In this document: one piece after another, positions 54,474-64,000 of the stretch
Numbering within the stretch: the first letter of the stretch is position 1
Layout of the letters: each line of letters starts with the position of its first letter
DNA from: Hanleya hanleyi
Lineage: Eukaryota > Mollusca > Polyplacophora > Lepidopleurida > Hanleyidae
DNA length: 64,000 bases
Assembly (NCBI GenBank): GCA_036873755.1
Contig: JAVTVY010037291.1
Span: 1-64,000, forward strand
Direction: 5' to 3'
Notes under the pieces: generated by a model
What the model was told of the DNA's origin: nothing
The model's input: the letters and a program-made list of their open reading frames with translations, nothing else
Database searches by the model: none
Position numbers and translations under genes: made by a program

Positions 54474-54680
54474 TACTAACCAAATTTTGCCATATAATTT
54501 GACCTTGAACAAAAATAAGACAAGATCACTCATCATCTACCGAGATCTTGTCAATAAGGACATGCATCTGTGATATCAATATGAAGGCTATAATCCTCCA
54601 TGAGATATCGTGCTAATAGAATTTCATCTATATTCTACATGTAACTTGGCATCGAAAAATATGTCCAGATCACTCGGTAA
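54474..54680. repeat. Dispersed repeat, second copy of 50.15-50.39 kb
   Basis: Direct copy of about 200 bp with roughly 85-90 percent visible identity. Confidence 0.65.
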
Positions 54681-55320
54681 CGTGGATCAAGGACACACAG
54701 AGTGGTGGCCAGAAAAACAACCGAGGCTGACGATAACAATATCCATTTGGGCAGAATATTCATTTGTGGCACTGTGACATGGACCTTTGATCTATTGGTT
54801 CTAAATATGATATGGGTCTTCGGATTCACACGGACTAAATTAAATTAAGGAAAGATATCAGAGAGGAGTAACTCAAGACTTCCCACAAATGCCAACATAT
54901 ATCAAAGACCAAAAGGTCTGTACAGGGGGCGGGCCTCGGGGACGAAACGTCCACCAGCAGAATCTCGCCATATACAGGTACAAATTAGGTGCCGACAAAG
55001 AGGTGCCGACATACTGACAGAGTCACATGGCTTCACAGTATAGTCTTCTGGTTAACCTATCCCACACTGAAATCGACAATAGTCAAACACAAGAAAATAG
55101 TAGTTTTCCTGCAAATGGATTTCTTTCAGACGAGAAAATTTTTCATGAAGGAAGAAGAAAGTGATGAAGTAAACCTTTGTTTTTGAGTTAATAAACAGGT
55201 ATGAAGTTCATAAAGGACCCCTCTCCCCGTTCAAACACGGGAGACAACTCCACATGACAAATGCCTTATACATGTAGGGAAGAGAACTCTGAATATTCCA
55301 ACCTAACACTCAGATAAACT
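54681..55320. other. Repeat fragments, no gene
   Basis: Contains the partial third copy of the 0.45-kb repeat (about 54885-55065). The rest has no recognisable feature. Confidence 0.4.
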
Positions 55321-56990
55321 TGATTCAATTTTGGGGGACTGTGACCTTGACCTTTGACAAATTTATCTCAAAATGTATAGCTCCTCTTTGCCATGCGAGT
55401 AAGGTATACTCAAAGTTCGGTACCAATCCATACCTTGAAACTAGAGATATCGCATGGACAACAAATGTTAATGGATGAATGGACAGAACACAACATCGCA
55501 TTACATGACCTTGTCTTCGACAGGCATATGAAAATGTGAATTTTAATGATTTCCTGATTTTGGGGTCACAGTGACCTTGACCTTTGACCTTGACCTAAAT
55601 TTTGGTACACGACACATCGTCTTGCCTCAATGTATCAATGGACATAAAAAATCATGATTTTTATGAATTTCATGATTTTGGAGGCCACAGTGACCTTGAC
55701 GTTCGGCCTTGACCTACATTTTGGTATGTGACACATCATGTCCCCCTAATGTATCTACTGACACAAAAAAAAGTAATTTTCAAAGATTTCTTGATTCTGG
55801 AGTCACAGTGACCTTGACCATTGACCTTGACCTAAATGTTGGTACATGACAAACTGTCTCCCAGTAATTTTTCGATGGACACAAAAAATCATGATTTTTT
55901 TAAATTTTGGGGTCACAGTGACCTTGACCTTGACCGTGACCTACATTTTGGTATGTGACACATCCTGTCCCCCCCTAATGTATCTACTAATTTTTAATAA
56001 TTTCCTGATTTTGAGATCCCAGTGACCTTCAACCTTGACCTAATTTTTGGTATGCGACACTTCATTCCCCCTATTTCCTGATTTTCCAATCCCTCTGGCC
56101 TTTGACCTTGATTCTGGGGTCACAGTGATCTGGACTATTGACCTGGATCTAAATTTTGGTACATGACAAAACGGCTCCCCGTAATTTCTCAATGGACTAA
56201 AAAAAAAATTATGATTTTGAACAATTTCACGATTTTGGGGTCACAGTGATGTTGACCTTTGACCTTGACCTACATTTTGGTAGGTGACACATCGTGTCCC
56301 CCTAATATATCTACGGACACAAAAAATGTTACTTTTAATAATTTCCGGAGTTTGGGGTCACAGTGACCTTTGACCTTCGACCTTGGCCTACATTTTGGTA
56401 TGCGACACTTCATTTCCCCCTATTGAATCCACTCACAAAAAAATAGAAATTTTTAATGATTTCCTGATTTTTCGGTCATACTGACCTTTGAACTCTGACC
56501 TCGACCTACATTTAGTGTGCAACACATTATTCCTCCCTAGGGCATCCACTCACCACAAATTAGAACTGTAGATAGAAAACTGTCAACGATCAATGATTTC
56601 CTAATTTTAGGCAACAGTGACATTTGACCTCTGACCTCGACCTCGAATTTGGTACGCGACACATCGTCTCCACTTAGCGTATCCACTCACAAAAACTTGC
56701 AACTGTGGATAGAAAACGTTCACAGATATAGACCGGACACGAACACTTCAGTGATTTCCTGTTTTTTAGGCCAGTGACCTTTGACCTCTGACCTCGACCT
56801 TCATTTTGGTACGCGACACATCTTCTCCCCGTAGGGTATCCACTCACCAAAAATTAGAACTGTAGATAGAAAACTGTCTCAGATATAGACCGAACACGAG
56901 GGACGAACAGACGGTATGACGGACGGACGGACGGAAGGACACACAGACAGAAACCGCCATCACATAATACGTCCGCCTTTTGGCGGGCGT
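55320..56990. repeat. Tandem array rich in nuclear-receptor half sites
   Basis: About thirteen units of roughly 110-135 bp share TTCCTGATTTTGGGGTCACAG, TGACCTTTGACCTTGACCTACATTTTGGTA and GCGACACATCGTCTCCCCCTA. Three perfect GGTCA-CAG-TGACC inverted repeats occur at 55564-55576, 55911-55923 and 56356-56368. Perfect TGACCTTTGACC direct repeats with one-base spacing occur near 55580, 56251, 56364 and 56766. Many TGACCTTGA words are present. The array closes with GACGGACGGACGG (about 56917-56937) and GGCGGGCGTATAAAAA. Confidence 0.85.
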
Positions 56991-56999
56991 ATAAAAAAG

Positions 57000-57335
57000 G
57001 AACCAGCCCCAAGGTGTATTCCATGCCACGAAGATCTAACAGTGAAACATATTCTGATCGACTGTATATATTTTAAGATTATAAGAGATTCTTTTTATCA
57101 AGCAGCTACTTTAGAAGGTCTTTTTAGTCGGGTAGAAGATGATTTTATGCTATTTGAGAGATATCAGTTTGTTGTATAAGTTTTAATGTATATACATGTT
57201 TTTGGTGGGTTGTGTTGATTACTTCTGGATTGCTGGGTTGTCGACTTGTTTTTCTTGGAATACTTTGCATTTTGTTTGATCGTGGCTATATATCTGAAAT
57301 ATTGCTGAATGCGACGTTAAACCTTAATTCTCTCT
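57000..57335 (+). mobile_element. 3' end of a non-LTR retrotransposon
   Basis: In-frame codons to the stop at 57177-57179 encode RCIPCHEDLTVKHILIDC, a C-x2-C-H...H-x4-C pattern typical of the extreme C-terminus of LINE ORF2 proteins. About 55 residues of this tail remain. The 3' UTR ends in ATCTGAAATATTGCTGAATG and CGACGTTAAACC, followed by a CT-rich simple repeat. This severely 5'-truncated copy shares the end motif with the 5S-derived SINE at 3.5 kb, so the LINE could be its mobilising partner. It sits directly against the array on its left. Confidence 0.75.
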
Positions 57336-57339
57336 CTCT

Positions 57340-58780
57340 CCCATAATGTATTTTATATGGGAAATGAAGGGAAGTAACTCTGTCTAAAGAAGTGCTCGAA
57401 ACTGGGACTGGACGTGACGTCACAAGGGGGCTAATTTTGCAAGAAAATGTTTTAAAATATGCCAATCGTTTAGTTTAGTCACGCCTTCAAATCGAAGCTT
57501 CACACCACGAAACCCATCAAAACGTCCAGTCTCTATTTCACTTATTTTTTCAATTTTTTTAAAATATATTTATTAAATATCATTGTATTGATCATCTTTC
57601 TGTTCCGTCAACACTAGTATATGTGGTGTAAGCTTGGTGCTCCTATCCTCACTCTTGGTAAAAAGAACGCAAAGTCAAACGGACGTACGTATATGCTGAC
57701 AATAATCCAATGATAATTTAGGGTGTAGCCCATGAAAAGAGATGTGTCTGGCGTAAATTCCGTCTAGGTCTAAGCCCCATCATCCTTGAGATATAGGGGT
57801 AACAAACTAGACAAATGCACCAACTTTAGACTCAAAACGAATGTCGAATTTTTTTCTTTGATAGAGCACGAATTCACTGCTTTCGATAGGCTATCACAGG
57901 CATGTTTGATTCCCTCAGATCTTTGATGGGGCTTCTGCTCTGTGGCCACATATCCCGTTCTTGCATGAGATATGGTGGTAACGAGAAAACGGAGATGAAC
58001 CGACGTAGATGATGATGACAATACTCAAAGGCAAATTTTGGCGGGGGTTAAACATTGTATTTTCTTCCAGTTACTATAACATTGCCGTCAATGCCAAAGA
58101 TGCGCATTCATCATAATTGCCAAGTACTCTTGCATCCGACTGGATCCGTCTTGGAATATCGATGGTGTTCATTGAAATATAGGTCACGTCCACCCCCCCT
58201 CTGGTCAACTAAATGGTTAGATCAGTTACATGAATGTGAAAAGGTTTAACTTCAAGAGATATCGTGCTAACAACATTGAACCATATAATTTGATCTTGAA
58301 AAGTAGGTCAAGGCAGGTCATCCTCAATAGGCATAATGTGTTTTGAATTTGTCTATAATCCTTCGAGGGATAGTTTGCTGACAGCTATGCGTTACTACAG
58401 TATACAATGTGGCATAATGGTCAAGGTCAGCCATATTTAATATGTACCAGGACCATCGCTGCATGTAGCGTGAATCCGGCCACCCTGGCTAATCCTTCAA
58501 GAGACATTGTCCGGACAGATAAGACTTTAATGACATATAGGTTAAGAGATATTGTAATATACCATAATCATACCTTGAAACTAGAGCCTATAGGCTTTGA
58601 CATGTATCAATTTCTGGGCAAGCTTACTACTACTTCATAATACAGCAGTACACATCTGTTTTCAGAAAATAAACTGTGGATGTGAGGTATTGTTGATACC
58701 TGATGATTATATTATATAAATTGCTTCAAAAAACGTCAGGAAATTTTCCCAGATGTAATGCAATCCAACATGATTGAAAT
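57340..58780. other. Gene-free stretch with repeat fragments
   Basis: 58255-58380 is a short relative of the 50.15-kb dispersed repeat. A minus-strand frame at 57770-58021 has no recognisable domain. Nothing else is supported. Confidence 0.4.
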
Positions 58781-58784
58781 ATTG

Positions 58785-59060
58785 GAGAGTTTACAGTACG
58801 GATTGAATAATTAGCTGGCTTACTGTACCGACTGAATTATTGGAGAGGTCAAGGATGTGATTATATTATTGAAGATGTTACCGTAGTGACTAAATTATTG
58901 AAGAGCTCAGAGTACTGATAATCACTGCTCGGATTGAATTATTGGAGGGCTCATTGTACTGAGAGGATAATCAGTGTGTGCTGATCGAATTATTGGAGGG
59001 CTTACTATACTGAATGGATAATCAGTGTGCTGATCGAATTATTGAAGTAATTATGGATAA
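58785..59060. repeat. Minisatellite of GAATTATTGGAGGGCT units
   Basis: Units of about 40-55 bp carry GAATTATTGGAG, TACTGAATGGATAATCAGTGTG and CTGATC. Seven or so imperfect copies are seen, the last two nearly identical. Confidence 0.7.
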
Positions 59061-60103
59061 TCAGTAGCCTTAAGTTGCATCTCTACAGAACACACAACAG
59101 AGTATTATGGCATACATGCGTTCCAAATAATAGATCTAAGAATTTAATAATAGATCTAGAAATAAACACAGAGAAATCAAACACAACCAAGGATAAGCTC
59201 AAGAGGTATTTCTCTGAGTGTTGTGCTCCATCTAAACAGCGGAAAGATATTTTAAAATCTTGTTGTCTTATACACGCCGACTTGTAAATGACTATCAAAG
59301 AAATTACATAAAAATAGATGGAATTCAACCATTTTCAACATAAGCAAAACAAGATATGATCTGCTGCCTGGCTAAGCCTTCAAGAGATATCGTGTAACAT
59401 CGAGAACGGACAAACAGAAGGACGGACAGCGGAGCTGGCAATAACACTGGCCTTGAGTTCAAAATTGGTCAAGGACAAAACTCTCTTTTAGCGCAAATCT
59501 CAGTCTGTTGAACCATATATGGTTTTCAATACATCTGGTTCAATCTCCGTTTGGTTAAATATAATAGGGACAACATATTCATAGTAACAAGACAGGCGTC
59601 CAATGTCATCAATTTATTGACATACATGCAGAGGAACTCACTGCATGTATAATACAGTATGATATAATTACATTTTGGCAGATGAAAATGAAATATATTC
59701 ACAGCATGAATGTTTACCCTTTAAAGTTTTCTTCACAAAGTTGAAAATAAGAACAATGGTGAGAACTTAATGAGTGATTAATAAAATATGAAAATGTAAC
59801 GACGATAACGTTCAGCATGCTGCCTCAGTCAAACAAGTCTCAGGTAGGATTTGGCGAATGTTTTGGCACAAAACTTCACACTCAGCGCCATATGCAAGTA
59901 GTTCCGGTCAATCCATTGGATACTCCGGATTTATTACAGTATATGAGCACTATATCGGGGAGAAGCCAAAATCCCCATGGGTAAATCTAAATGTCCACGA
60001 ATCTGTACATAGCACACGATGAAAGTTTCTCGGCCGACCGACCAAAGAGATGACTCGCTGGGCGAGGGAACGAATTATGATTTCTGTACATATTATACAC
60101 GAA
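59061..60103. other. Downstream region of second protocadherin
   Basis: No coding sequence. On the minus strand this is the 3' side of the terminal exon at 60.1-60.7 kb. The first AATAAA met in that direction is at 59935-59930, about 170 bp past the stop, and is a plausible poly(A) signal. A GGACGGACAG fragment of the array-end repeat lies near 59420. Confidence 0.45.
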
Positions 60104-60690
60104 TTATACATTGACGCTGCCAAACTCATGGCCTTCACAGTCGGACAGATCGTCAATGGTATAGCTACCCGACGTCGTTGTGGCGCTGTCGTCGTCATCA
60201 ACTGTGTCCAATGTCAAATCTGAGATGACACTTTCTGTCATGATGCTTTCATTAATTGATGTCACATCACCACGGTTCTTAGCAGCGTTACAAATTTTTG
60301 CGACATTTATTTTGAGGACAGGGAGGTGTGCCTGCCTGCTGTTCGACGACCTACACGTCTGTTCCTCCGATTCGCCGTGTAACCTCTTCAATCTGGGAGG
60401 TATGGGAGGCGGTTGTATTTGCGCAAGATGTTCCGCCATGTTGATAGGAGACATTTTGGTATAAGCAGGATGGTCTCCCTTTTGTCCATTCACTGAGCAA
60501 GTGGTAATCCCGCTGTCACTAGAAGCTGATGATCTGGGTTGTTTCTGTAGGATCTTGTAATAGTGATCAGGTAGGTGATTGCTCAGACGTTCGTCTTTCT
60601 TGAGGGCGGCCATATACGACAGTGGCGACCTCTGCATGTCCACATACTCTCCTTCTAATCCACGCTCTATCACGGCCTGGGTAAAGCTTT
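60104..60690 (-). CDS. Terminal cytoplasmic exon of a second protocadherin
   Basis: On the minus strand, the acceptor TTTTTTGTATTCTTAG ends at 60691. The exon begins with two bases before the first complete codon, the same phase as the last exon of the gene at 35-40 kb. It contains EGEYVDMQRSPLSYMAALKK, HPAYTKMSPI and ATTTSGSYTIDDL, each matching the first gene's last exon, and ends GSVNV. A proline-rich PPPIPPRLKR block (middle of the exon) could bind SH3 domains. YVDM keeps the YxxM pattern. No ectodomain is visible up to 64 kb, so the rest lies beyond the right edge or is split by long introns. Orientation is tail-to-tail with the first gene. Confidence 0.85.
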
Positions 60691-60699
60691 CTAAGAATA

Positions 60700-62190
60700 C
60701 AAAAAATTATCGCAATGTACACATTGTATTATTCATAGTCCAATCCACTCAGCTAAATTGTATATTCCTATCAACCCCATTTTAATAAATATAAGAAGTG
60801 TACTTTATAATTATCAACATGCGAGTCTTTTTTGTGATGGGATTGATTCGACCGTGGTGATAGGTCTACTTCCTATTGACCTGCGAATCTTTAGACAACG
60901 AAAGCAACAAAGGAACGATGCCATGATATATCTATTAAGCACAGACATTGCTCAAGAAGACAAATGCGGCAAACCAAACTTATATACAGGTTAGTTAATG
61001 TTTAAGAGAGAAATATGTTGTTATAATGGTGCTACATCCGGGTATCAAATAGCTGTGCCAATGTAAGGCTGTCGAGAGTGGCATGCTGGGAATTTAAGAT
61101 AAAAACAGCTACGATTGGATAGCAAGCGATGTAGGCAAAGACAATGCACATGAAATGTTTTAGCAGTGATCAACAGGTTAGTGATACATAAAGAGAGCAT
61201 GAATAGGACACCAAGAAGATACATAACATGCACTTTAATAAATTGAGATGTAATTTGTTCCACACCCACCAAAAACAGATTCATACAGTCCACCGAACAC
61301 CTTTTTCACGGCAGAGAGAGAATGTATCTTTACACTGGAGCATCCGGTATAATTTATGCTACCGGTAATGTAGTCATGTGATGACAGATGTAGTCATGTG
61401 ATAACAGATTTGCCATTACTTTCGCCACACTGGCGCCTGTAGTTGGAAAACTCGGGACGGAGTATTTTGAGCACATGGATGGATAGGTGGATAAACTTGG
61501 GTGTTATAGAATGACAATTATTTCCTGGTAAAGATACATCCGTCAGTCAGGGATTGGAATGTTTTTTCCCGCGCAAAAGGGAAGGAATAGTTGTAAAGCA
61601 GCTGTCATGCAACTCACCACTTCCGCCATTGTCCCGTCACACGTAGTGAGGGTGGAAAGCTGAAGACGAAGACAAGGTAATTATGTATCCTGAAGTTGCT
61701 GAACCAAAAAATAAACTGTGTTCAACCTAACAGACTCATTAATAGTTGCTGTTTAATAATACTCTTTCAACAACAGTCCAGGTTTCAGAGTTAACCAATG
61801 ATAATTAACACCTTCATGTTTTTACTTATATATGTCAGAACAGTCTTTAGAAAAAGAAGGCGGGTATAGATATATAAAACATTGAAGAGATAAAGTATGA
61901 TAATGAGGTGTTCTCCTCTACTTCAAACAAAACAGAAAAAACTTGATCCCCAAAATATAGCAAGTGGTATGAACATATAAGCGACAAACGCAAGGCAGCT
62001 GCATTACAGAACTACCAAGTCACAGAAACCTCACTGAGAATAATACAGTATCGGTAATTGTCATCGTCACGAGAACAACAGCTCTTCCCAGGCGTATTCC
62101 CTACGTGTATAGCCGTTACCGATAAAGGCATATCGTTACGGCCAATCACAATTGGCTGATCGTGACTACGCAAACTATCTGTGCATGTGT
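60700..62190. other. Probable intron of second protocadherin
   Basis: No exon could be identified with confidence on the minus strand. A GTGAGT donor-like site at about 61615 on that strand was considered, but it is not preceded by a convincing frame. Nothing else is seen. Confidence 0.4.
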
Positions 62191-62196
62191 GTTATC

Positions 62197-62640
62197 CATT
62201 TGCGTACACTTCGCCATCCATAAGATGGCTTGCGAATCGTGTGTCTCCATTATCGCGGAGCGATATCCGGTACTTTACCGGATTCTGTTCGGCCTTCATC
62301 CGGCAGAGAACAGACTCGAGAAATCTGTTAAATTTCAGGTTTTCATACCACTTCGGAAACAGATATTGCCTGGGCTTACAAAATACATATTTATGAATAA
62401 CTTTCGTATCATCCAAGAGGTGTGGTAGATCTGTAATTTTGAACAAGTACATGTAGGACATCACATGACTCGAAAATAGCGGGTTACGTCGGTAGACTTT
62501 AGCTGATTGGCTGACGAAGTCAGGTGGTATTGATTTCTGGAAATTCCCGCTTGCAGTTGTCGAAAGTAGGCTGAAAATGAATACACACGATCCCAGGGTC
62601 AGTCTTATCGCGTAAAGATGACCCAGATGGTTACAGGTTG
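62197..62640. repeat. Direct duplication of about 445 bp, copy 1
   Basis: Matches 63077-63525 with about 93-95 percent visible identity, from CATTTGCGTACACTTCGCC to GATGGTTACAGGTTG. It contains GGAAATTCCC (62539-62548, NF-kB-like), a reverse CCAAT (GATTGGCTGACG) and a 68-codon plus-strand frame starting MACESCVSIIAE. The frame is open in both copies, but substitutions between them change amino acids freely, so coding is unlikely. Confidence 0.8.
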
Positions 62641-63076
62641 GTGTGTTATCCTACCTGCGCATGTGTATAGTACACATATTTGAGGTGGTTGTTAAATAAT
62701 GACATTTCGATTGTTCGTAGCCGTAGATCACGGGGTTCGTGAGGCCTGACATAATATTTTCATGGATAATGCACGAACTAACGACCCAGTGCGGTATTTT
62801 AGCCAGAGTCATCCCCTCTGAAGGAGTGAGGATGGTAATACTGTGAGTTTGCCTTTGTTATGGAAATGTCTTGGGCTCTGTGTGCCTGCCAGCTCTTTAT
62901 TAACAAGGATCCATGAGAAAACGGTGCATTGACCTCAGACTGCTGACCACTGGTGATAGCTGAATTGGTCTCCCACAAGCGCAAATTGGGTAGGGAACAA
63001 GGCCACTATGAACCGAGACCAATCATATCCAATGATCCAGAAGCGACCATTTGTGACTCGCTTCAGATTCTATCGA

Positions 63077-63525
63077 CATTTGCGTACACTTCGCCACCCA
63101 TAAGATGGCTTGCGAATCGTGTGTCTCCATTATCGCGGAGCGATATCCGGTACTTTACCGCATTCTGTTCGGTCTTCATCCGGCGGAGAACAGACTCGAG
63201 AAATCTGATAAATTACTGGTTCTCATACCACTTCGGAAACAGATATTGCCTGGGCTTACAAAATATATATCGATGAATAACTTTCGTATCATCCAAGGGG
63301 TGTGGTAGATCTGTAATTTTGAACAAGTAGCACATCACATGACTCGAAAATGGCGAGTTACGTTGGGGTTACGTCGGTAGACTTTAGCTGATTGGCTGAC
63401 GAAGTCACGTGGTATTGATTTCTGGAAATTCCCTCTTGCAGTTGCCGAAAGTAGGCTGGAAATGGATACACACGATCTCAGGGTCAGTCTTACCGCGTAT
63501 AGATGACCCAGATGGTTACAGGTTG
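63077..63525. repeat. Direct duplication of about 445 bp, copy 2
   Basis: Second copy, 880 bp from the first. It has a small internal GGTTACG duplication near 63356-63377 and retains the GGAAATTCCC site (63424-63433). The intervening DNA (62641-63076) and the tail to 64000 show no gene. Confidence 0.8.
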
Positions 63526-64000
63526 ATTCTATCGACAGTCTGGCAGCTTTCTTGGCACGAAATAATGGGCGTATTAGAAGGAAGTACGCTGTTTTCATCG
63601 TCGCGAGCACAACAGCTTTCCCTTGTATTCTATAGCCCTGGATCCGCAGAATGTCTGTTGTCAGAGAAGTTTCTGTAGATTCGTATATCGTTGCAATGCA
63701 TTAACCAAGGTAGTCGGAGAGGGGTGCGTGTATGATGCTCATCATGCTGTACAGTGGATTAATATTAGAGATATTAGGGGTATATCTTCAAACGAAACCT
63801 GAACCTATATCCAGCCAGCTTAATTGCCAAAATGTGCATTTGATTTAAACCAGATCTAAACACGAACCGTGCAAAGCACTGATAACCCCTCGGCATTGGT
63901 GGTATTGAAATAGGGCCCTTGTTGAAGAACAAGTAGTTGATTGTAACAAGCAATTGGTGACAAAATTGACAGCTTAACGTAGTAGTGAATCAGAAAATAT

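Noticed and set aside
55320..56990. Open frames in the nuclear-receptor-site array
   Set aside because: Only short frames occur and none continues between units, apart from the LINE tail at the right edge.
61600..61640. Middle cytoplasmic exon of the second protocadherin on the minus strand
   Set aside because: A GTGAGT donor and a vaguely Gly/Ser-rich reading are present, but no frame matches exon 3 of the first gene without an early stop.
62162..63308. Duplicated small gene (frame starting MACESCVSIIAE)
   Set aside because: The differences between the two copies are largely amino-acid-changing, and the duplicated block extends well past the frame on its downstream side.

Overview
This window looks like nuclear DNA of an invertebrate animal, most probably a mollusc and perhaps a bivalve. 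The genes have introns with GT/AG borders, there is protocadherin coding sequence, a 5S-derived SINE, a DIRS-type retrotransposon, Penelope-like reverse-transcriptase relics, and many tandem and dispersed repeats in AT-rich DNA. The taxon is inferred from repeat character; no rRNA or mitochondrial marker is present to confirm it.

Layout. 1-6.9 kb is gene-poor, with a 5S-derived SINE (3.5 kb), a 3'-UTR relic of a reverse-transcriptase element (4.1 kb) and a coding relic of the same family (6.6 kb). 6.9-14.0 kb is a DIRS-order retrotransposon on the minus strand (gag, RT/RNase H with a methyltransferase-like tail, tyrosine recombinase). Its split direct repeats have multiplied to three tandem copies of about 0.9 kb. 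15.8-23.3 kb is a 7.5-kb element with long inverted arms built of about 156-bp subrepeats rich in GCGCATGCGC palindromes. It carries a zinc-finger/P-loop ATPase gene of virus-like type, two small genes that overlap by 4 bp, a second zinc-finger gene and a small CxxC protein gene. A Penelope-like RT fragment is nested in it on the opposite strand. Several of its genes are frameshifted, so the copy is decayed. This is the best candidate for an undescribed system.

24-34 kb is a mosaic of segmental duplications (order X1, satellite, Y1, X2, Y2) holding two MITEs and a satellite of fifteen units of about 87 bp. 34.7-41.6 kb is a protocadherin gene on the plus strand: one large exon for seven cadherin repeats and the membrane segment, then three cytoplasmic exons whose phases fit. 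41.7-59 kb is repeats: dispersed and tandem arrays, two more RT relics, an 11-copy minisatellite, a 117-bp CRE/E-box palindrome, a diverged relative of the 7.5-kb element's arm, an array dense in nuclear-receptor half sites, and the 3' end of a LINE. 60.1-60.7 kb, minus strand, is the terminal cytoplasmic exon of a second protocadherin. The two protocadherins therefore converge tail to tail, and the body of the second lies beyond the right edge. 62-64 kb holds a direct duplication of about 445 bp.

How it fits together. The only host genes supported are the two protocadherins (neural or epithelial cell adhesion). Their last exons share a YxxM motif, a T-T-S-G-S-Y-T block and a hydrophobic V-x-V C-terminus, so they are probably paralogues with common signalling partners. 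Nearly everything else is mobile DNA in various stages of decay, often nested.
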